A stretch of 64,000 nucleotides of DNA from Parerythrobacter lutipelagi (GCF_005434975.1 NZ_SKCJ01000001.1:558001-622000); one strand, 5' to 3'. Shown: positions 9,574 to 19,506, counted from the stretch's first letter. Translations and numbers: made by a program. The notes: generated by a model from the sequence alone, not told the origin.

Positions 9574-11380
9574 TACGCTGCACGACACGATCCACCGCGT
9601 GACGCAGCGGGTGATCGAGAAATCGAGCGACAGCCGCACGGCCTATCTCGATCTGATCGCGCGCGAGGCGGACAATCAGCCCGACCGCGCGCAGGTATCC
9701 TGTTCCAATCTCGCCCATGCCTATGCCGGTGCGCTGGAAGATCAGACTGCGCTCAAAGCCAATCGCGGCCCGAATATCGGCATCGTCAGCGCCTATAACG
9801 ACATGCTTTCCGCCCATCAGCCTTACGGCCGGTACCCTGAGCGTTTGAAGATCTACGCCCGTGAAGTCGGCGCCACCGCGCAGGTCGCAGGGGCGACCCC
9901 GGCAATGTGCGACGGGGTCACGCAGGGCGAGACGGGCATGGAGCTTTCGCTCTTCAGCCGCGATGTCATCGCGCTTTCGACCGGCGTCGCGCTGAGCCAT
10001 GCGATGTATGACAGCGCGTTGATGCTGGGCATTTGCGACAAGATCGTGCCCGGCCTGGTGATCGGGGCTTTGCGGTTCGGACATCTGCCCGCGATTTTCG
10101 TGCCGAGCGGTCCGATGCCAAGCGGCATTTCGAACAAGCAGAAACAGGCCACGCGACAGCTCTATGCCGAAGGCAAGGCGACCCGCGCGCAGTTGCTCGA
10201 AAGCGAGCTCGGAAGCTATCATTCGCCGGGCACCTGCACTTTCTATGGCACTGCCAATTCCAACCAGATGATGATGGAGATGATGGGTCTGCACATACCG
10301 GGCAGCGCCTTCATCCAGCCGGGTACAAAGCTGCGGCAGGCGCTCGACCGCGAGGCTGTGCACCGCGTTGCGGCCATCGGGCGCAGCGGTAACGACTATC
10401 GCCCGCTCGGCCATTGCGTCGACGAAAAAGCCATTATCAACGCCGCTATCGGCCTGCTCGCCACCGGCGGGTCGACCAACCACGCGATCCACATTCCGGC
10501 GATGGCCCGCGCGGCAGGTGTCCAGTTCGACTGGACCGACCTGGCCGAACTTTCCGGCGCGGTGCCGCTGGTCGCCAATGTCTATCCCAACGGCGCCGGC
10601 GACGTGAACCATTTCCACGATGCGGGCGGCATGGGCTATGTAATCGGTACGCTGCTGAGCGAGGGTCTGTGCCACCGCGACGTGCTAACCGTGGGGGCCG
10701 GCGATCTGTCCGCCTATGCGCGGGAGCCGGGCCTCGACGGAGACACGCTGACCTGGCGCGAAGTCGGCAAGAGCGGCGACGATACGATGCTCAAACCTGC
10801 CAGCGATCCGTTCCAGCCCGATGGCGGAATGCGGCTGGTACAGGGCAATCTGGGCCGCGCCTGCTTCAAATCCTCTGCTGTCGCGCGTGATCGCTACACT
10901 GTCGAAGCGCCCTGCCGGGTGTTTGAAACGCAGCACGCGGTGGCTGAAGCTTTCTCGGCTGGCGAGCTGGACCGCGACGTGGTGGTCGTCGTCCGGTTTC
11001 AGGGGCCCCGCGCCAACGGTATGCCGGAATTGCACAAGCTGACCCCGCCGCTCGGCGTGCTGCAGGACCGCGGATATAAAGTCGCGCTGGTGACCGACGG
11101 GCGCATGTCGGGCGCAAGCGGCAAAGTGCCCGCGGCGATTCATTGCACGCCCGAAGCGCTGGGCGGCGGCCCTTTGTCGAAACTGCGCGATGGCGATGTG
11201 GTGAAAATCTGCGCCACGACAGGGGAGCTTTCCACCACCGCCGACCTCGACAGCCGCGATCCCGCGCCCGACAGTCTTGATCAGCAGGGCATGGGCCGCG
11301 AGCTGTTCGCCATGTTCCGCATGCATGCCGATGGCGCTGAAAAGGGCGGCTCTGCGATGCTCGCAACAGGGGGAATGTGA
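9566..11380 (+). CDS. edd: Phosphogluconate dehydratase
   Basis: Converts 6-phosphogluconate to 2-keto-3-deoxy-6-phosphogluconate, the committed Entner-Doudoroff step. The 604 residues belong to the IlvD/Edd [4Fe-4S] dehydratase family. Visible markers are [40 protein letters not shown] with its cluster Cys, [16 protein letters not shown] and the C-terminal [19 protein letters not shown]. The start overlaps zwf by 8 bp and its stop TGA at 11378-11380 shares one base with the glk ATG. Cytoplasmic; very confident. Confidence 0.97.
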   Translation: MSDTLHDTIHRVTQRVIEKSSDSRTAYLDLIAREADNQPDRAQVSCSNLAHAYAGALEDQTALKANRGPNIGIVSAYNDMLSAHQPYGRYPERLKIYAREVGATAQVAGATPAMCDGVTQGETGMELSLFSRDVIALSTGVALSHAMYDSALMLGICDKIVPGLVIGALRFGHLPAIFVPSGPMPSGISNKQKQATRQLYAEGKATRAQLLESELGSYHSPGTCTFYGTANSNQMMMEMMGLHIPGSAFIQPGTKLRQALDREAVHRVAAIGRSGNDYRPLGHCVDEKAIINAAIGLLATGGSTNHAIHIPAMARAAGVQFDWTDLAELSGAVPLVANVYPNGAGDVNHFHDAGGMGYVIGTLLSEGLCHRDVLTVGAGDLSAYAREPGLDGDTLTWREVGKSGDDTMLKPASDPFQPDGGMRLVQGNLGRACFKSSAVARDRYTVEAPCRVFETQHAVAEAFSAGELDRDVVVVVRFQGPRANGMPELHKLTPPLGVLQDRGYKVALVTDGRMSGASGKVPAAIHCTPEALGGGPLSKLRDGDVVKICATTGELSTTADLDSRDPAPDSLDQQGMGRELFAMFRMHADGAEKGGSAMLATGGM

Positions 11381-12378
11381 TGGATGTCGTTGCGGTAGAT
11401 ATCGGGGGCACTCATGCCCGGTTCGTCATCGCCAGCATGGGCAGCGATGGCAGCATCAGCATGGACGAGCCGGAAACGCTCCACACGGACGATCACGCCA
11501 GTTTTCAGACTGCGTGGGAGGATTATCGCCAGCGCAAGGGCGGGACGCTGCCGGCCAATGTCAGCATGGCGATTGCCGGGCCTGTCGGTAGCCCGAATGA
11601 TCCAAACAGAGTCATCCGCTTCACCAACAACCCGTGGATCATCCGCCCGGCACTGGTGCAGGAAAAGCTCGGGGTCGAGCGCTGCACCATTGTCAACGAT
11701 TTCGAAGCGGTGGCCCACGCGGTAGCGCGTGCGCCGCAGGACCAGTTTGTCCACCTGACCGGCCCGGACAAGCCGCTGGCCCCGACCGGACGCCTGAGCG
11801 TGCTCGGCCCCGGCACCGGGCTTGGGGTGGCGCATCTCTACCGCGAGCCGGACGGCACTTACCGCGTCTCGGCCACTGAAGGCGGGCACATCGATTTTGC
11901 TCCGCTCGATCAGATCGACGATGCAATCCTTGCGCGGCTGCGCAAGCGGCACACCCGCGTGTCGGTCGAGCGCGTCGTCGCCGGACCGGCGATTTCCGAT
12001 ATCTACGCAGCGCTGGCGGCAATGGAAGGCAAGGCTGTAGCGGACGAAGACGACATCGCGATCTGGACCCGCGGGCAGGACGGCAGTGACAGCCTCGCCG
12101 CTGCAGCGGTCGACCGTTTCTGCATGTCGCTCGGCAGTGTTGCGGGCGATATCGCGCTGGCCCAAGGGGGCTTCGGCGGGGTCGTGATCGCCGGCGGGCT
12201 CGGCTATCGCATCCGTGAGACCCTGCTCAAATCGGGCTTTGCCGAGCGGTTCAAGGCCAAGGGCCGGTTCCAGGAGCTGATGTCTTCGATCCCGGTCAAA
12301 CTGATTATCCATCCGCAGCCGGGCCTGTTTGGCGCCGCAGCCGCGTTTACCTCTGAACACGGGAATTCATCGACATGA
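11380..12378 (+). CDS. glk: Glucokinase (Glk family)
   Basis: Phosphorylates glucose with ATP, feeding Zwf. The roughly 332-residue protein belongs to the bacterial Glk (non-ROK) family. DIGGTHARF at the N-terminus is the phosphate-binding loop; VLGPGTGLGVAHL and EGGHIDFAP are the usual glucose and ATP-site segments. The ATG at 11380 overlaps the edd TGA by one base; a GTG one codon upstream (11377) is a possible alternative. It overlaps eda by 4 bp (ATGA). Placement between edd and eda matches the sphingomonad Entner-Doudoroff operon. Confidence 0.94.
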   Translation: MDVVAVDIGGTHARFVIASMGSDGSISMDEPETLHTDDHASFQTAWEDYRQRKGGTLPANVSMAIAGPVGSPNDPNRVIRFTNNPWIIRPALVQEKLGVERCTIVNDFEAVAHAVARAPQDQFVHLTGPDKPLAPTGRLSVLGPGTGLGVAHLYREPDGTYRVSATEGGHIDFAPLDQIDDAILARLRKRHTRVSVERVVAGPAISDIYAALAAMEGKAVADEDDIAIWTRGQDGSDSLAAAAVDRFCMSLGSVAGDIALAQGGFGGVVIAGGLGYRIRETLLKSGFAERFKAKGRFQELMSSIPVKLIIHPQPGLFGAAAAFTSEHGNSST

Positions 12379-12989
12379 GCGACATCGACACCATCATGCG
12401 CACCGCGCCGGTCATTCCCGTCATTGTCATAGACAAGGTGGAACATGCCGTGCCGCTCGCCGAAGCGCTGGTTGCAGGCGGATTGCGCGTGCTCGAAGTC
12501 ACGCTGCGAACTCCGGCCGCGCTGGCTGCGATCACTGCGATGAAGCAAGTCCCGGGCGCAATTGTCGGCGCGGGGACAGTCACCAATCAGGAAGAGCTGG
12601 AAGATGCGATTTCCGCTGGCAGCGAGTTCATCGTCTCGCCCGGGTTGACGGACACGCTCGGGCGCGCAGCGATCCGCCATGGCATCCCGTTCCTGCCAGG
12701 AATTGCCACAGCAGGCGACATCATGCGCGGGCTCGACCTCGGGCTTACCCGGTTCAAGTTCTTCCCTGCCATGGCCGCCGGCGGCTTGCCCGCGCTGAAG
12801 GCGCTGGCCGCACCGTTCGGTCAATGCCGCTTCTGCCCGACCGGCGGGATCACCACGGAGAACGCCGCCGAATGGCTTGCCTTCGAGCCGGTGCTGTGTG
12901 TCGGCGGAAGCTGGGTCGCCCCCAAGGGTGCGCCGGACAAGGCTGCGGTTGAAACCATGGCGCGCGACGCGATGGCCCTGCGCGCATGA
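12375..12989 (+). CDS. eda: KDPG aldolase (2-dehydro-3-deoxy-phosphogluconate aldolase)
   Basis: Cleaves KDPG to pyruvate and glyceraldehyde 3-phosphate, completing the pathway encoded here. This is a 204-residue class I aldolase with a TIM-barrel fold. IVGAGTV, the Schiff-base segment RFKFFPAMAAGGLPALKALA with its Lys, and CPTGGI are conserved features. The start ATG overlaps the glk stop (ATGA) and its own stop overlaps the ppc ATG the same way, so glk, eda and ppc are likely co-translated. Confidence 0.96.
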   Translation: MSDIDTIMRTAPVIPVIVIDKVEHAVPLAEALVAGGLRVLEVTLRTPAALAAITAMKQVPGAIVGAGTVTNQEELEDAISAGSEFIVSPGLTDTLGRAAIRHGIPFLPGIATAGDIMRGLDLGLTRFKFFPAMAAGGLPALKALAAPFGQCRFCPTGGITTENAAEWLAFEPVLCVGGSWVAPKGAPDKAAVETMARDAMALRA

Positions 12990-15754
12990 CCAGTTTTGCG
13001 AAGCTATCCGAACGCCTGCAGGAGCTGCACCAGCTTACCAAGCAAACCCCGCTGTTCAATCCAGTCTTTCAGCTGTCGCTCGACCTTTCGCGCCAGTTGG
13101 AAAGCGGCGAACTCACGCTTGATCAGGTCGAGAGCCTCGTACGCGAGCTGGAATGTCATTCGCTGACCAGCAGGGCCTACCGCCTTCGCCGCAATCTTTC
13201 GCCAGTCGGCCCGGAGGCGAATGACAGCGAAGTGGCCGCGCTGTGCGACACAGGTGATTTCGCATCGTTCAAGGACCAGTGGGAACGCCCGAGCCTGCAT
13301 GCTGTGTTCACCGCGCATCCGACCTTCCTGCTCACTCCGGACCAGAGCGAAGCCGTCGCCGAGGCCGCTGGAAACGGACAGGAAGCGCGCTGTGTTACCG
13401 GAGCCGACCGTCCCGCAGTCACGCTCGGCTACGAGCATGATCGTGCGATGCTTGCCATCGCCCATGCACAGGACGCGCGCGACCGGATCGTCGCGACGGC
13501 ACTGCATGAAGCGGCACAGAACTGGCCCGACCAATGGACCGGCGTCGCGCCCATCCCCTTCCGCTTTGCCAGTTGGGTGGGTTACGACATGGATGGAAGA
13601 ACCGACATCAAGTGGTTCGATTCCATCGGTTTTCGCCTGAAGGAAAAAGCGCAAAGGCTGGCTCGCTATTGCGTCAGGCTCGAAGCGCTGGACGCGGCGC
13701 ATCCCCTGCTCGGCGAGCTGGCGGCCGCGCGCGATTATGCGCAGCACCGGGCGGATGATTTCGCCGCCGACCTGACCGATCCGGCGGCATTGTCAGTCGC
13801 CGCGAACCGCCTGACTGCAAACGATCCGCGCAAACTGCTCAGCCTCGCCCCGACGATCGACAAGCTCGAAGCCGAAGCGGCAACGTGCGGTTCCGACCGC
13901 GCGGTTGCGCTCAAGACGCTGGCAGCAGCTATGCGCGCCGACGGGCTCGGCATGGGCTGGATCCACTTCCGGGTGAATTCGAGCCAGCTGCACAACGCGA
14001 TCCGCCGCCGGATCGACCCGGACAACACACTTGACCTGTCGAGCAAGGGCGCGGTTGCCACTCTGCGTGATCTGCTGGCCAGAGTGAAACCGCTGCGCAC
14101 CAATTTCGCTGCCTTGGCGACTGAGAGCAGCACCGCGATCCGCCAGTTCATCGCGATGGCGCAGATCCTGCACCATATCGATGCCGATGCGCCGATCCGC
14201 ATGCTTATCGCCGAATGCGAACAGCCCTCCACGATCCTCGCATCGCTCTATTTCGCCAAGCTGTTCGGGATTGAGGACAAGGTCGACGTTTCTCCGCTGT
14301 TCGAGACGGAAAGCGCGCTGGAACACGGCGGCCGTTTCCTCGACTCGCTGATGGCGGAAGAAAGCTATCGTCAATATGCCCGTCAGCGCGGCCGCGTGTG
14401 CATCCAGACAGGCTTTTCCGATGCCGGCCGCTTCGTCGGGCAGATCCCGGCCAGCCTGGCGATCGAGCGGTTGCAGGGCCGCATGGCGCAGGCGATGGCC
14501 AAGAACGAGCTGACCGATGTCGCGGCGCTGATCTTCAACACCCATGGCGAGAGCATGGGGCGCGGCGCGCATCCGGGCGGTTTCGAGGACCGGCTGGCAT
14601 GGCCGCTCAGCCCGTGGGCGCGGCGGCGGTTTGCCCGTGCAGGGATAAGGCTTGAGCCCGAAGTCAGTTTCCAGGGCGGCGATGGCTATCTGCATTTCGC
14701 GACGCCCGAACTGGCCCAGGCGACACTGACGCGGATTGCGGTACTCGACCCGTCCTCCACCGATACCGATGCGCCAACGGACCCGTTTTATCGCCGCACG
14801 GACATCAGCCTGGATTTCTACCGCGCGGTTCGCAAGCACCAGCGCGAACATCTGGAAAGCGCCACTTACAGCCGGGCGCTGACCGCCTTTGGCCTTGGCC
14901 TGCTCAATTCGACCGGCAGCCGCGTCTCGCGCCGCCAGAGCGACCTGTCCGCCGATCGCGATATGAACCTGCGGCAGATTCGCGCGATTCCGCACAACGC
15001 GATCCTGCAACAGCTCGGCTATCCGGTGAATATCATCTCCGGCGTCGGCACTGCGGCTGACGGAAATTACGAGGATCTTGCGCAGCTGATTTCAGAAAGC
15101 GAGCGCGGCAAACAGCTGATCCGGCTGGTGCGCGCGTCCAACGCGCTGGCCAGCATCAAGACAGTGGCTGCCTATGGCGAGCTGTTCAACAGCGCCTATT
15201 GGGCCAGCCGCCCTTACCGCGGGACGGAAACTCAGCTGTCCGACGCCTGCGAAGTGCTCGCGGAATATCTCACCAAGGATGATCGCACCGGCACCTTCCG
15301 CCGTCTGGCATCGCGCCTGCGGGTCGATGCGCTCAAACTGCATCGGCTGCTCGATCTGATTCCCGACGAGAGCCCGCTCGAGGACCGCGAGAACGTTCGC
15401 CGTCAGATCGGCGTGCTGCAAGCTCTGCGTCTGGCGATGCTGCAATACATGTTCATCCGCGCTGTCAGCGTGCCGGCCTTCAGCCGCGCAAACGACATCA
15501 GCCGGGACGATGTGCTGGAGATGGTGTTCACCTTGCGGATCGACGATGCGCTGGCACAACTGCGCCGCGCCTATCCCACCAGTTTTCCGCGGCCAGGCGA
15601 TTTTGCGGTCGACGAACCGAGCGATTATCCGGACGGCGACGGCGAAGGCTATGCGGCAATTCACCGCGATTACATCGATCCGCTTGAGCGGGCTCATGGC
15701 CTGTCGCTGCGCATCGGCACGGCAATTGCCAATGAATTCGGCGCGCATGGCTGA
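12986..15754 (+). CDS. ppc: Divergent phosphoenolpyruvate carboxylase-family protein
   Basis: A 922-residue member of the PEP carboxylase family, which carboxylates PEP to oxaloacetate. The first catalytic motif is kept (FTAHPT, His111). The GYSDSxKDxG motif reads GFSDAGRFVG, with Arg482 where the usual catalytic Lys would be. The FHGRGG motif is replaced by NTHGESMGRGAHPGG near 519-533. By eye it is therefore far from canonical PEPC, although its length and overall order fit. It is the last gene of the zwf-edd-glk-eda operon, with a 4 bp overlap with eda, which suggests an anaplerotic or related role in glucose use. Family membership is likely; unaltered PEPC activity is not assured. Confidence 0.8.
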   Translation: MTSFAKLSERLQELHQLTKQTPLFNPVFQLSLDLSRQLESGELTLDQVESLVRELECHSLTSRAYRLRRNLSPVGPEANDSEVAALCDTGDFASFKDQWERPSLHAVFTAHPTFLLTPDQSEAVAEAAGNGQEARCVTGADRPAVTLGYEHDRAMLAIAHAQDARDRIVATALHEAAQNWPDQWTGVAPIPFRFASWVGYDMDGRTDIKWFDSIGFRLKEKAQRLARYCVRLEALDAAHPLLGELAAARDYAQHRADDFAADLTDPAALSVAANRLTANDPRKLLSLAPTIDKLEAEAATCGSDRAVALKTLAAAMRADGLGMGWIHFRVNSSQLHNAIRRRIDPDNTLDLSSKGAVATLRDLLARVKPLRTNFAALATESSTAIRQFIAMAQILHHIDADAPIRMLIAECEQPSTILASLYFAKLFGIEDKVDVSPLFETESALEHGGRFLDSLMAEESYRQYARQRGRVCIQTGFSDAGRFVGQIPASLAIERLQGRMAQAMAKNELTDVAALIFNTHGESMGRGAHPGGFEDRLAWPLSPWARRRFARAGIRLEPEVSFQGGDGYLHFATPELAQATLTRIAVLDPSSTDTDAPTDPFYRRTDISLDFYRAVRKHQREHLESATYSRALTAFGLGLLNSTGSRVSRRQSDLSADRDMNLRQIRAIPHNAILQQLGYPVNIISGVGTAADGNYEDLAQLISESERGKQLIRLVRASNALASIKTVAAYGELFNSAYWASRPYRGTETQLSDACEVLAEYLTKDDRTGTFRRLASRLRVDALKLHRLLDLIPDESPLEDRENVRRQIGVLQALRLAMLQYMFIRAVSVPAFSRANDISRDDVLEMVFTLRIDDALAQLRRAYPTSFPRPGDFAVDEPSDYPDGDGEGYAAIHRDYIDPLERAHGLSLRIGTAIANEFGAHG

Positions 15755-15854
15755 GCCGCGGCTGCGTTAACCTTTGGCCCTCCGCTGTTTCGCATCGGGA
15801 CGGAGCACTTCTGGCGACTAGCGCAAATCGCCCGATTGCCGCATATTCGCGAGC

Positions 15855-16574
15855 ATGAACCCGATACTTACATGGATTGGCGGCGCCACAGCCGCCCTCG
15901 TGCTGGTCTTCAGCGGTGCTTCGCTTGCCGGAGCCATGATGGACGATCCCTCGACCACTCAGGCAGCTGAGTCGGACGACATGACGATCGAGGATGCGAT
16001 TCCGATCGATGCGGATGCGGTTGCGACCGGTGGTGGCGACGATATCGAGTTTGTTGAGGGTGAAGTGGTGCAGGACGTGCCCGAGAAACCCGAAGCTGAT
16101 GCCAAGCAAGCACCCTTCGTGGTCAAGCGGATCCTCGATATCGACGGGCCGATCAAATATGGCCAGTGGTATTGGGATGACAAGAACGTGCCCGATGGGC
16201 CGATCGTCATGACCGTCGACCTCGACGCCCGCGTGATCTCGGTTTTCAAGGGCGGCTATGAAATTGGCGCCGCAGCCGCGCTGCTCGGCACAGACAAGCA
16301 CCCGACCCCGACCGGCACTTTCCCGATCCTGTTCAAGCAGCGGCACAATGTTTCGGAGAAATACGACAATGCGCCAATGCCTTGGTCGATGTTCCTGACG
16401 AGCGACGGAGTCGCGATCCACGGCGGCAGCACAATTGAAAACGGCTATGCCAGCCACGGCTGCATCGCGATCCCGGATGAACTCGCCAGCCGCATTTTTG
16501 CCATCGCCAAGAAGGGCGACAAGGTCATCATCACACGCGGCGAGAAGCTCGAAATGGGCGGTCAGATTATTTGA
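15855..16574 (+). CDS. L,D-transpeptidase (YkuD domain)
   Basis: A 239-residue periplasmic enzyme expected to form 3-3 peptidoglycan cross-links or attach proteins to murein. Residues 4-27 are a hydrophobic signal or anchor, followed by an acidic linker to about 85 and then a YkuD core. The signature HGG...SHGCI is intact with the catalytic nucleophile Cys203, and TPTGTFPIL is a family trait. The 100 bp upstream gap contains a GTTAACC sequence and no gene. It converges with tilS (11 bp gap). Confidence 0.9.
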   Translation: MNPILTWIGGATAALVLVFSGASLAGAMMDDPSTTQAAESDDMTIEDAIPIDADAVATGGGDDIEFVEGEVVQDVPEKPEADAKQAPFVVKRILDIDGPIKYGQWYWDDKNVPDGPIVMTVDLDARVISVFKGGYEIGAAAALLGTDKHPTPTGTFPILFKQRHNVSEKYDNAPMPWSMFLTSDGVAIHGGSTIENGYASHGCIAIPDELASRIFAIAKKGDKVIITRGEKLEMGGQII

Positions 16575-16585
16575 TCTGATACAGC

Positions 16586-17695
16586 CTAGTTGAGTTTGCG
16601 CGGAGGCTCGGGCTGGAAGTGCCACCAGACTTTCGGCACTGAATTCTCGGCGAAACTGCCTTCGCCGGACCAGGTCGCAAGGACACCGGCTAGCGAGGCG
16701 TTTTCCAGCCTCTCCAGCCGATCGACCAGCCGGGCAATTTCCGATCGCGAAGGGCTGGCGGCCATTTCGGCAAAAATCTGCCGTACCACTTCGATCCTGA
16801 CATAACGGGTCTGGTCGACCGCGAAGCGGTAACCGGCGCCGTCCTGTTCGACCCGTTCGAAATAAGTATCCGACACCAGCCGGGACAAAGCGGCATCGGC
16901 CTCGCCCAGCAATTCCGCGCTGCGTGCGAGGGCCACCGGATCGATCCAGTCGGCTTGCGCCAGCGCCTGCCGTATCCTGACCCGATCGAACGATCTATCC
17001 GTGTTGCTCGGGTCGGTCACAGGCTCGAAACCGGCCGCACGAACGACCTCTTCCAGCTCGGCCTTGCGCCAATTCAAGAGAGGCCGGACCAGCCGCCCCG
17101 ACGCACCCGGGATCCGGTTGACCGGACGGACGGACACGAGGCCCGGTAGGCCGCTGCCTCGATTGAGCCGCATCAGCAGGGTTTCTGCCTGATCGTCAGC
17201 GTGATGCGCAGTCGCGATCATGTCGAGCCCGCGCGCATCCTTCCAGTTTGCGAGCGCCTCATATCTCGCAATGCGGGCCTGCGCCTGAACATTGCCCCGC
17301 GGTACCTTAACCGGCAGGATTCGATGCGGCACGCCGATCTTGCGGCATACGCCGGCAACGAACTGCGCTTCTTCCGAGCTTTCCGGGCGCAATCCATGGT
17401 CCACCGTCGCCGCCTCGACCAGACCCGGGCATGCGGCATGCGCCAGCAACAGAAGGCCAAGACTGTCAGCCCCGCCCGAGACGGCGACGCCGAAGGAAAA
17501 ATAGTCCGATGAGGCTTCGCTGTAGACTCGTTCGAGATCAGCCCGGAAGCGTTCTACCTGTGCAGGATCAAGCGCCGTATCAATCGCAGTCCACCTTGCG
17601 CAAATTGGCCTGGAACTGGTCCGACAGGCGGCCAGAGGCGATGGCCGGATACGTCTCGCCGAATTCGGCCAATGCGATACAGGCGCGGCGCTCAT
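16586..17695 (-). CDS. tilS: tRNA(Ile)-lysidine synthetase, start uncertain
   Basis: ATP-dependent enzyme that makes lysidine at C34 of tRNA-Ile(CAU), which is essential for reading AUA. The PP-loop SGGADSLGLLLLAHA, DHGLRPES and ATAHHADDQAETLLMRLNRG are clear. Family similarity seems to begin only about residue 38 (ALDPAQVERF). No ATG, GTG or TTG lies between the ATG at 17695 and that point. Either the gene starts at 17695, overlapping the ybgF 3' end by 116 bp, or it uses an ATT codon right at the ybgF stop. Translational coupling to ybgF is likely. Confidence 0.92.
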   Translation of the reverse strand: MSAAPVSHWPNSARRIRPSPLAACRTSSRPICARWTAIDTALDPAQVERFRADLERVYSEASSDYFSFGVAVSGGADSLGLLLLAHAACPGLVEAATVDHGLRPESSEEAQFVAGVCRKIGVPHRILPVKVPRGNVQAQARIARYEALANWKDARGLDMIATAHHADDQAETLLMRLNRGSGLPGLVSVRPVNRIPGASGRLVRPLLNWRKAELEEVVRAAGFEPVTDPSNTDRSFDRVRIRQALAQADWIDPVALARSAELLGEADAALSRLVSDTYFERVEQDGAGYRFAVDQTRYVRIEVVRQIFAEMAASPSRSEIARLVDRLERLENASLAGVLATWSGEGSFAENSVPKVWWHFQPEPPRKLN

Positions 17696-18491
17696 CCTTC
17701 AGCGCGATCATGCTTTCCGCCAGATACAGCAGGCTGTCAGGCGCGCGGTTGGCGTTCTTATCCGCTTGATAGTTCTTCAGGAACCAGGTCGCCGCATCAT
17801 TCGGCTTGCCATCGTCGAGATAGGCACGGCCGAGCAGGTTGCGGCCATAAGTGGCGCGAGAATGGTCGGGATACTGCTCCACGAACATCGTCAGCTGCTG
17901 CTGAGCTTCAGGATAAAAGCCTGCATCCCACAGGCGGAAGCCATAGCTGTATTCGTCATCGCCCGCATCCTCGGTCTGCGGCTTGGCGATGGCCGAAACC
18001 GCGGCCAGACGAGCCGGCGTCGGGGCCGCAACTTCAGGCGTTACCTGCGCCGCCGCAGCAGATACGGCAGCCTCGTTTGTCGAGCTTGCAGGACTTGCTG
18101 ACGGCGAAACCGGCTGGGCCGCAGACGTTGCAGTGCCCATCGCATCAAGCCGCGCGGTCAGCCCCGAGATCGCGTTGGTGTTCTCCTCGGTCTGTGCGGT
18201 CAGACTTGCGATCTGCGCTTCCAGCGCGTCCAGGCGGATGAGGATATCGGTAACTGCGGTCGTCGAAGAGGATGCCGCGCGCGGGGTGCCGGCAGGGGCG
18301 GTGATCTCTGGCTCGAAATACCGGCCATCTCCGCCCGGGAAGACCTGGCGCTGCAGGGCGCGAACCTCGGCCTCGACCTTGCGCAAACGGGCCTCTGCCC
18401 CGCTGTCTTGCGCTATGACCGGCGCACTTGCGCCCGCAACGGCTGCGAAAGCGAGTCCTGCGGCGAATACGCGGCTTGCTCGGCTGATCAT
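17580..18491 (-). CDS. ybgF: Tol-Pal system protein YbgF / CpoB
   Basis: A 303-residue periplasmic protein that in other bacteria links the Tol-Pal machine with penicillin-binding protein 1B during division. The parts in order are a signal peptide (about 1-27, ending in APVIAQ) and a short coiled coil at 30-50 (RLRKVEAEVRALQRQVF). A second heptad stretch covers about 90-130, then an Ala/Pro linker. C-terminal TPR repeats start at DDEYSYGFRLWDAGFYPEA. The ATG at 18491 is the one that starts a signal peptide. The tol and pal genes are not adjacent here; the neighbours are a RodZ-like gene upstream and tilS downstream. Confidence 0.9.
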   Translation of the reverse strand: MISRASRVFAAGLAFAAVAGASAPVIAQDSGAEARLRKVEAEVRALQRQVFPGGDGRYFEPEITAPAGTPRAASSSTTAVTDILIRLDALEAQIASLTAQTEENTNAISGLTARLDAMGTATSAAQPVSPSASPASSTNEAAVSAAAAQVTPEVAAPTPARLAAVSAIAKPQTEDAGDDEYSYGFRLWDAGFYPEAQQQLTMFVEQYPDHSRATYGRNLLGRAYLDDGKPNDAATWFLKNYQADKNANRAPDSLLYLAESMIALKDERRACIALAEFGETYPAIASGRLSDQFQANLRKVDCD

Positions 18492-18669
18492 TTCTTGTCC
18501 AACTCCTGTACCGTCCGGCGAACGGGTTTGCCGGTCCCGACCATTCGGTAATGACGCTGAAGGCGGCCACCCGAACGGTCGCTGAATGTCCGGCAAATTT
18601 CTGCCTTAACCATGCCCGCTTGTCGAGCCGTTCAACCTGCAAAACAGTGGAACGCGGATTGCTTGATGG

Positions 18670-19506
18670 CTATTCGGCTGCGTTAGCCGGGCTCTCACTT
18701 CGGTCGCGCAGCGCTTGCGCACTGACTTGCGCATCGCCAATCGTCACCGGCTCCTCGGCAAGTTTGGCAACGTTTTGCCCGCCGATGGTTATGGCCAGCA
18801 AATCTGGCCGGCCAGTGTTGATCCGCGGATCCACCGCATCGGCCGGGATCGTGAAAGTTTCGCCCTTGGTGAGCTGCTTTTCCAGCAGGCGGCTGCCGTC
18901 CGCATCGGTAAAGCGGACCCAGACGTTGTCATCGAGCGCTGTGAAGATGACGGCCCGGTTAGCTGGCCCGCCTGCTTGCCCACCAGTTGAAGACGCGACT
19001 TCGGCCGGCGTGGCTGCGGCATCACTGCTCGCGGCCTGTTCCGCCGTTTGTTCGTCTGGCAGGATCGAGCCTGGTCCCGCACCGGGAAATACACGGTCGC
19101 CGAAAAATGCGATCAAGCCGATAATCAGAATCAACGCCGCAGCGGCACTGAACCACGCCAGTCCTCGACCGGGAATGCGTGCCGGATCGCCCGGTTCGAA
19201 GCTTGAGGTCGAATCGCTTTGCCGGCCACCACCCTCAGCCAGTTCAGCGCGAACCATCTCGAGGATTGCATCGTCATCCAGACCCAGCGCCCGTGCATAG
19301 GTGCGTGAAAAGCCGACCGCATAGGTGCGCGATGGCAATTCAGCCCAATCGCCAGCTTCGATGGTTTGGAGATGCCTCAGCGGAATGCGCGTTTCCTCCG
19401 CAATCGCATCGAGCGATTTCTCTTGCGATTCTCGCGCATGGCGCAAGCGATCACCCGCTCTTTCGAGTGGCAATTCTTCTTCCAACTGCTCAGCTGTGTC
19501 CGACAT
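18670..19506 (-). CDS. RodZ-like helix-turn-helix / DUF4115 membrane protein
   Basis: A 278-residue bitopic protein. An N-terminal Xre-type HTH (about 17-85, RLRHARESQEKSLDAIAEET...) is followed by a linker and one membrane helix near 120-142 (FSAAAALILIIGLIAFFG). A periplasmic Ala/Gly linker leads to a C-terminal DUF4115 domain (DDNVWVRFTDADG...). This is the RodZ architecture, which couples MreB to cell-wall growth, although mreB is not in the window. The ATG at 19506 has an AGGA site about 8 bases upstream. The gap of 178 bp to ybgF suggests a separate promoter for ybgF. Confidence 0.87.
   Translation of the reverse strand: MSDTAEQLEEELPLERAGDRLRHARESQEKSLDAIAEETRIPLRHLQTIEAGDWAELPSRTYAVGFSRTYARALGLDDDAILEMVRAELAEGGGRQSDSTSSFEPGDPARIPGRGLAWFSAAAALILIIGLIAFFGDRVFPGAGPGSILPDEQTAEQAASSDAAATPAEVASSTGGQAGGPANRAVIFTALDDNVWVRFTDADGSRLLEKQLTKGETFTIPADAVDPRINTGRPDLLAITIGGQNVAKLAEEPVTIGDAQVSAQALRDRSESPANAAE

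Noticed and set aside
9314-10675. Minus-strand open frame of 453 codons opposite zwf and edd
   Set aside because: It is a mirror of two overlapping genes with strong family matches; no ribosome site or recognisable protein.
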